NCBI RefSeq assembly: GCF_051014445.1
Contig: NC_135137.1
Location: 32,551,501-32,615,500, forward strand
Reading direction: 5' to 3'
Origin: Colletes latitarsis
Taxonomy: Eukaryota; Arthropoda; Insecta; Hymenoptera; Colletidae
Length of the DNA stretch: 64,000 nucleotides
Shown here: positions 55,301 to 61,300 of the stretch, piece after piece
Numbering within the stretch: the first letter of the stretch is position 1
Layout: each line of letters starts with the position of its first letter
Notes under the pieces: generated by a model
Database searches by the model: none
Seen by the model: the letters and a program-made list of their open reading frames with translations, nothing else
Told to the model about the DNA's origin: nothing
Made by a program: the position numbers and the translations under genes

Positions 55301-58300
55301 GAGGCCAGATTGATGCGGGCGTAAATTATCAAAGTCGCGAAATCATTAACAATTTACCGGTGACGAAATTTACGACGGAACTCGCGCCATAGAAAAATCA
55401 GACCACACGAATTTATTATACAGGGTGTTCGGCCACCCCCTGGGAAAAATTTTAATGGGGGATTCTAGAGGCCAAAATAAGACGAAAAACAAGAATAGCA
55501 ATTTGTTGATGGAGGCTTCGTTAAAAAGTTATTAATGTTTAAAGTTCCGCCTATACAGAATTTTTTTCTCGAAAATGCGGAGGATTTCAGGGGTATGCTT
55601 ATTCACCAAAAATGATTGTAATTGACCCCCGCAACCGAAAATAATTTTTCCAGAATGTTTTGAAATTTTTTTTTTTCGCCGAAAAATTTAGGCCCCCCTG
55701 TCGATTTTCCTTAAAAATTCGTTTTTGATTTTTAATAATTTCGCTTGACGTCCTACAGAAAACTTGTTTAATACTTTTTTGTAGGTACCTATGGGCTCTA
55801 CTTTAGAAAAAAGTTTCATTGAAATATATTCACTATTATAGGAGTTATGACTGTTTGAAAATTGGACCATTTTTATGGGGTTTTTCTTATTTTACGGGGT
55901 CAAAGAACAACTTTTCCAATATTGTTACAATTTCTACATATTCTCGACCAAAATACGCGTCGTTTGCTTTTTTAAGCATTAAAGTCGTCCAATCCGTTCA
56001 GAAGTTATGATGTTTTAAAGATTCGCATGAAAATTCAGTGAAACATATCGATGGTATGGTCAGACATTATATTTTCGGAAAAGAATTTTTTTCTCGAAAG
56101 TGCGTAGGATTTCGGGGATATGTGTAATGACCAAAAATGATTGTAACTGACCCCCGCAACCGAAAATAATTTTTTTAGAACGATTTGAAAAATTTTTTTT
56201 TTGTCGAAAAATTTCAGCACCTACTCGATTTTTTTTCTCGAAAGTGGGTAGGATTTCGGGGGTATATCTATTTACCAGAAATGATTGTAATTGACCCCCG
56301 CAGCCGAAAATAATTTTTCCAGAACGATTTGAAATTTTTAAATTTAATTGTTAATAACTTTTTAACGAAGCCTCCATCAACAAATTGGTATTCTTGATTT
56401 TCGTCTTATTTTGACCTCTAGAAACACCCATTAAAATTTTTCCCAGGGGTGGCCGAACACCCTGTATATCGCAAGCTTTATATTTACGTCGATTATCCGA
56501 ACGATTAACGCGTGGATAAAAAACCGAATCCAGTTTATGGATATTTTAATAATCGCCCTGAAAGCGACTGTAATCTTTTGTTTATCGTTCCACCGAATTT
56601 TTCGCGTTTATTTTTAATGCCCGAAAATTTATAAGGTACGTCCATAACGCTCGTTATAACAGTGATTAATTTTATGGAAATGTTCCGTGGATTAAAATCA
56701 TTATAGATTTTTGGCCATTACAGCTGTCGTTCCGTTATACTCGTGCCCGTTATAACAGATCTCGACTGTATTTATAACGTCATCGTACGTTACGAATTCG
56801 TCACCGTTCCTGACGATTCGTCTTTTTATTTATCGCCAACGATAGATCTTTGTTCGCATTTTTGGTGTCATCGTAGCTTCGCCCGGCCAATTACAGAACT
56901 GGATTACGCTCGGCTCATTAATCTAAACATCCAACCGAAACGACGCAGCCACAATCGAGCCACGTTAAATGAATATACGCGTCGGTACCAAACAGGATAC
57001 GAGCGTCGAGATATAAAGATTGATTTATGAGCCCCATACGTTTGTAACGACATCGAAAAAGTTTTAATTGGACCGGTGACGTATTAAATAATTCTCCCCG
57101 TTCGTATCGTTCGACACGGGGCTTCTATTATGCGGAAAAATTGTTTAAATCGTCGGAACACGTTAATTTCTGCAGCGCGACAACGAGCTTGCTAATTGTC
57201 GTTTAACAAAATTTTTACTATCACTTTTACCTATTAACGTACTCGTAATTACTTGCGTTTCGCGGAGACAATTAAATCGCTGTTTAAAAATTGCTTCTCT
57301 ATGGCACAACAGGCTTGTTTATTAACGTTCCCTTTAACAAATTCCAATCGTGCATTGCAAATAATTAATCGACTCTCGAGTCTATTTAACTACACGCCTC
57401 GCTGATTTAATTAACGTTATAATCGAGCAAATACCGAATTCTTTCTTCGAAAAACATGTTAGATTTCCCTCTATTGTTCGATTTCTACGTACGTATTTTT
57501 AGAATTTTTATTTTTTCTGTCTGTTTTTCTCGTTTTGATTTAAAAACTTCCTTCGAACTTGGGGAATAAACCACCTTTCTTGGGGCATCTTATTATTTGT
57601 AAAAGAATTGAAATAAACTTCAAAAGCAAAAAATACTTAACTCTGTGTAAAAAATGTAAAAATAAATTAAAAAGACGAGACAAAATTAGCCTGGTACTCT
57701 GTAACCTCGTTCGAATAAATTGTTTTGAACAGAATACTTTTATGAATGGAAAATCTTGATGGATGTATCACTGATATTCGACTGAAATTTTTGGAAACTG
57801 TGTAACGACATGTCGTTCAGAATTCCACCACTTTGCGTTTTACGATCCAAAACTTGTTCGTCCGATACCGACGTTTCTCTGCAGGCCTCTTCTGCTGATC
57901 CTATAACAATTTTATAACTACACAACCGCGGTACAGGTATGTCCATTTCGATTGTGTACGTTTACGAAACTCATCGTTGCACAAGTGCTCTGTTCGCTCG
58001 ACGGAACTAAAAGTAACAGGGTTTATTACTACCAATGATATTCAAGTACATCTCGTGCTCTTACAATGGCCAGCACCAAACGTACTTCAAAGAAGGGAAG
58101 CAGTAAGAGCGAAAAAACAATGCTTCAGTCTGTAGGATTTCGCAAGATTATTTATAGTTTCTCGTTCGATAAGATTTACGTCCCCAAAACTGAATCGTGT
58201 TAGCAAAAGTGAGGCGTCGATGGACTGCAGATTCTTTTACTATTATTATACATTTATTTATTTATTTTTTTCCCGTTATATTGTATAATGTCGTATCAAT

Positions 58301-61300
58301 TGCTTTGTGGGTTATTAGCGACTCAGGTAGGTCATAGTCTGTTGTATAGTCTTGTCAGTTTTAGATATTGTAGGAGGTTCTTGGTTGTGCTGTTATTTAT
58401 CAGGATGTCTTTCGTTCTACAATTTTTATATCTTCTATGTAAATAAAATTCTAATTTTATTTGTTAACTTTGATATCGATTCAGCTACATAGTTTATAAG
58501 ATATCTAAGTCGAATTATACATTTTTTACCTGTTTATTTTAGCGATGAAACAGAATTCAAAAATAAAACAAAACCGTAGTCAAATAATAAAAATTGATGG
58601 TACAATAAATATGTAAAATTCTATCGTTAAAAACATTTCGTTTGAAGAATCTTCAAATCTTCTATACATCGCAATCCACAAAATTCTAACTATATCTATT
58701 AACTTTTTGTCTGGTTTCGATTGAGCTGTATAGTTTATAGGATATTCTTTCATCTGTTTATTTCAGTGATCAAACAGAGCTTAAAAATAAAACAAACCCC
58801 TAGTCAAGTAGAAAAAATTGATGGTACAATAAATATGTAAAATTCTGTCGTTAAAAACATTTCGTTTGAAGAATCTTCAGATCTTCTATACATTGCAATC
58901 CACAAAGAGACGTTATTATATTGCATTGTGTGGTCCCTGGAGGCCATAGAATTTTCGTTAGCGATACTTATTGCTATTATTTGGCAATCTCGACGATGCT
59001 AAGGTGTCCCGTTTCTAGAAGGCTGTCCCGTATCTTGATTAAGCAAGCTATCTGATCGCACGGTAAGCTCTTTGTGCCGGTTACTCGAAATACTGGGACA
59101 AACGTAGCTTTTGGTCAAAAGAACCGGCCAGCGGGGGTGGCTGTTAAAACCTAAGCAGCTCAGGAAAAGCTGCTTACGATATTCGGAACGAAGGACGTGC
59201 CTCCGTCGCGAGTTGCCTTCCGTTCATTCTAAATGACAGACTGTCAAGCACGTCAGCATTTCATTAGCATGAGTTACGTAGCCCCGGCGCTAGCTAATGG
59301 GTTCCACAAAAGGACGAACACTATGAAATGCTGCGTAAGACGATTCCATGACGAAACCGACGGCGATACACATCGGTCCGCGATCATTATTATTTTTAAC
59401 TCCGCGAATCCCTTCTGAGGGATCTCGAGCACAATCGAAAAGAAGAATGATTCTGATAATGGAGAAAATAAGAATCCACCAACGCTCGTGTGAAAGAAAC
59501 TAACAGAAATGTAAGTCAAAGAACTCGCGATAAATTAATTGAATATTAGAATTGAATTTTGATTTGTTTAAATTTGATGCATTAGATACCAATATTGGGT
59601 CAATGCAATTTTTTACAGTTAAATATCTTCGTGCATTGTACTTTAACCCCTTGCCATACAATAACGTATCTGACTTGTCATCAAGCCTTATAAATTAAAA
59701 TCAACACATTTTTACATTCACAAGGTATTCGTAAAACAAATCTATTTTTTTCGTGGCCATTCCTTTTACGGATGAATTTAAACAAAATTAAATATTATAC
59801 ATTTAAACAATTATTTGGAATTAAATCGTGAGCCAAAGGATTAACAGAAACATGACTGAAAGAACTCACGATAAACTCTTATCGTCAATTGAGTATTAGA
59901 ATTAAATTTTGATTCTTTAAAATTTGACCCATTAACTACCAATGTAAATAACTTCGTGTATTGTACTCAGCTAAGATATTTTTCACGCTAAGTACTTTAT
60001 ATTCCTTTCAAATTCCATTATGTTCTTACTGGAGAAGATCGTTGGAATTGTCTTCTGAGCTCAACGCGATCTTCGAGTTCACAGTTCATAATACGTGGAT
60101 ATATAATGATATTCATAAATAAATTCGACAGCTGTTCCCGCGATACAATTTGGTGCAATTGAATTTACTTTAACAGAACGTGTCAGCGCGGTACGTTTCA
60201 TTGGTCGCTATCATTGCCAGTGACAAATCGCGGTGTAGCCGATAATTATTACATACACGTATACTTTATGTTTGGGCTATTGATTAATGGTATCACGATA
60301 AATTGCAGTTCACCCGATGGTTCAAGTACCGAACCAGCTAGTTGGCGCACCAACTGGAACCGACGTTACGCTGGTTTGCCTCGTGGAAGCTTCCCCAAAG
60401 GCCATTAATTATTGGACACGCGAATCAGGTAAGATTCAATTAACTATTGCGGCATCAGTTTATTTCGTTGGCGTTCCGTCGAATAAAAAAGGCAAAACAT
60501 TCAAAAAATTCGATTTACATTCGACGTTTCTCAGATTCGAGCAACTTTGACGGGTTCCGTTAAAATATCGTTTTAAGATTTGGAAAATACGAATTCACGA
60601 TTGGAAGGGATAAAAGTCCAACGCGTTTTTCATAGGGTGCACGCGATCTGGAAAAATGGTGGCACGAAGCACGTTCTTCCTACGTAAATTTTTCATTTTA
60701 CATGCTAAACACACCACGGCAATATACTAAAAGCATTTATCCTTGCATAGCACACGTGTGCTCGACTTTTCACTATAAAATAGTAGAAATGTCTGGTTTG
60801 TAGGTCATTTCTTGAATTTCAAAAATTTCTCTCTACTTTTAATATCGCGAATTGCGATTGCGCAAACCCGACACGAGCATAGACAAACGAAGGTTCGAAA
60901 TTAACATATTGATACGTAAATGAGACCACGAAACATTTGTCTTCTTTTTTCTACGAACCACGTAAACCAGCTAATCTTTTCCGCTAAGCTTGAATCACCC
61001 AAAAACGAAACATTTCAAAAGTTGAAACTATAAATTGAATCGTCTTTCACTTTCCAATCCTTTTCATTTACACCGTTCATATTCAAAGTTTCTGTCTATC
61101 CTAAAATGATAACACGTGTTTAAATGTTTCATTGCAGGTGAAATGATAATCACTAACAACAAGTACAACATGTCGGAAAAGAAGACGTCTGTGTACAGCG
61201 TTCAAATGCAATTGATTATCCTGAATCTGCAGAAGCAGGATTTGGGTGGTTACAAATGCATCTCGAAGAATTCGATCGGCGACGCTGAGGGCAACATCCG

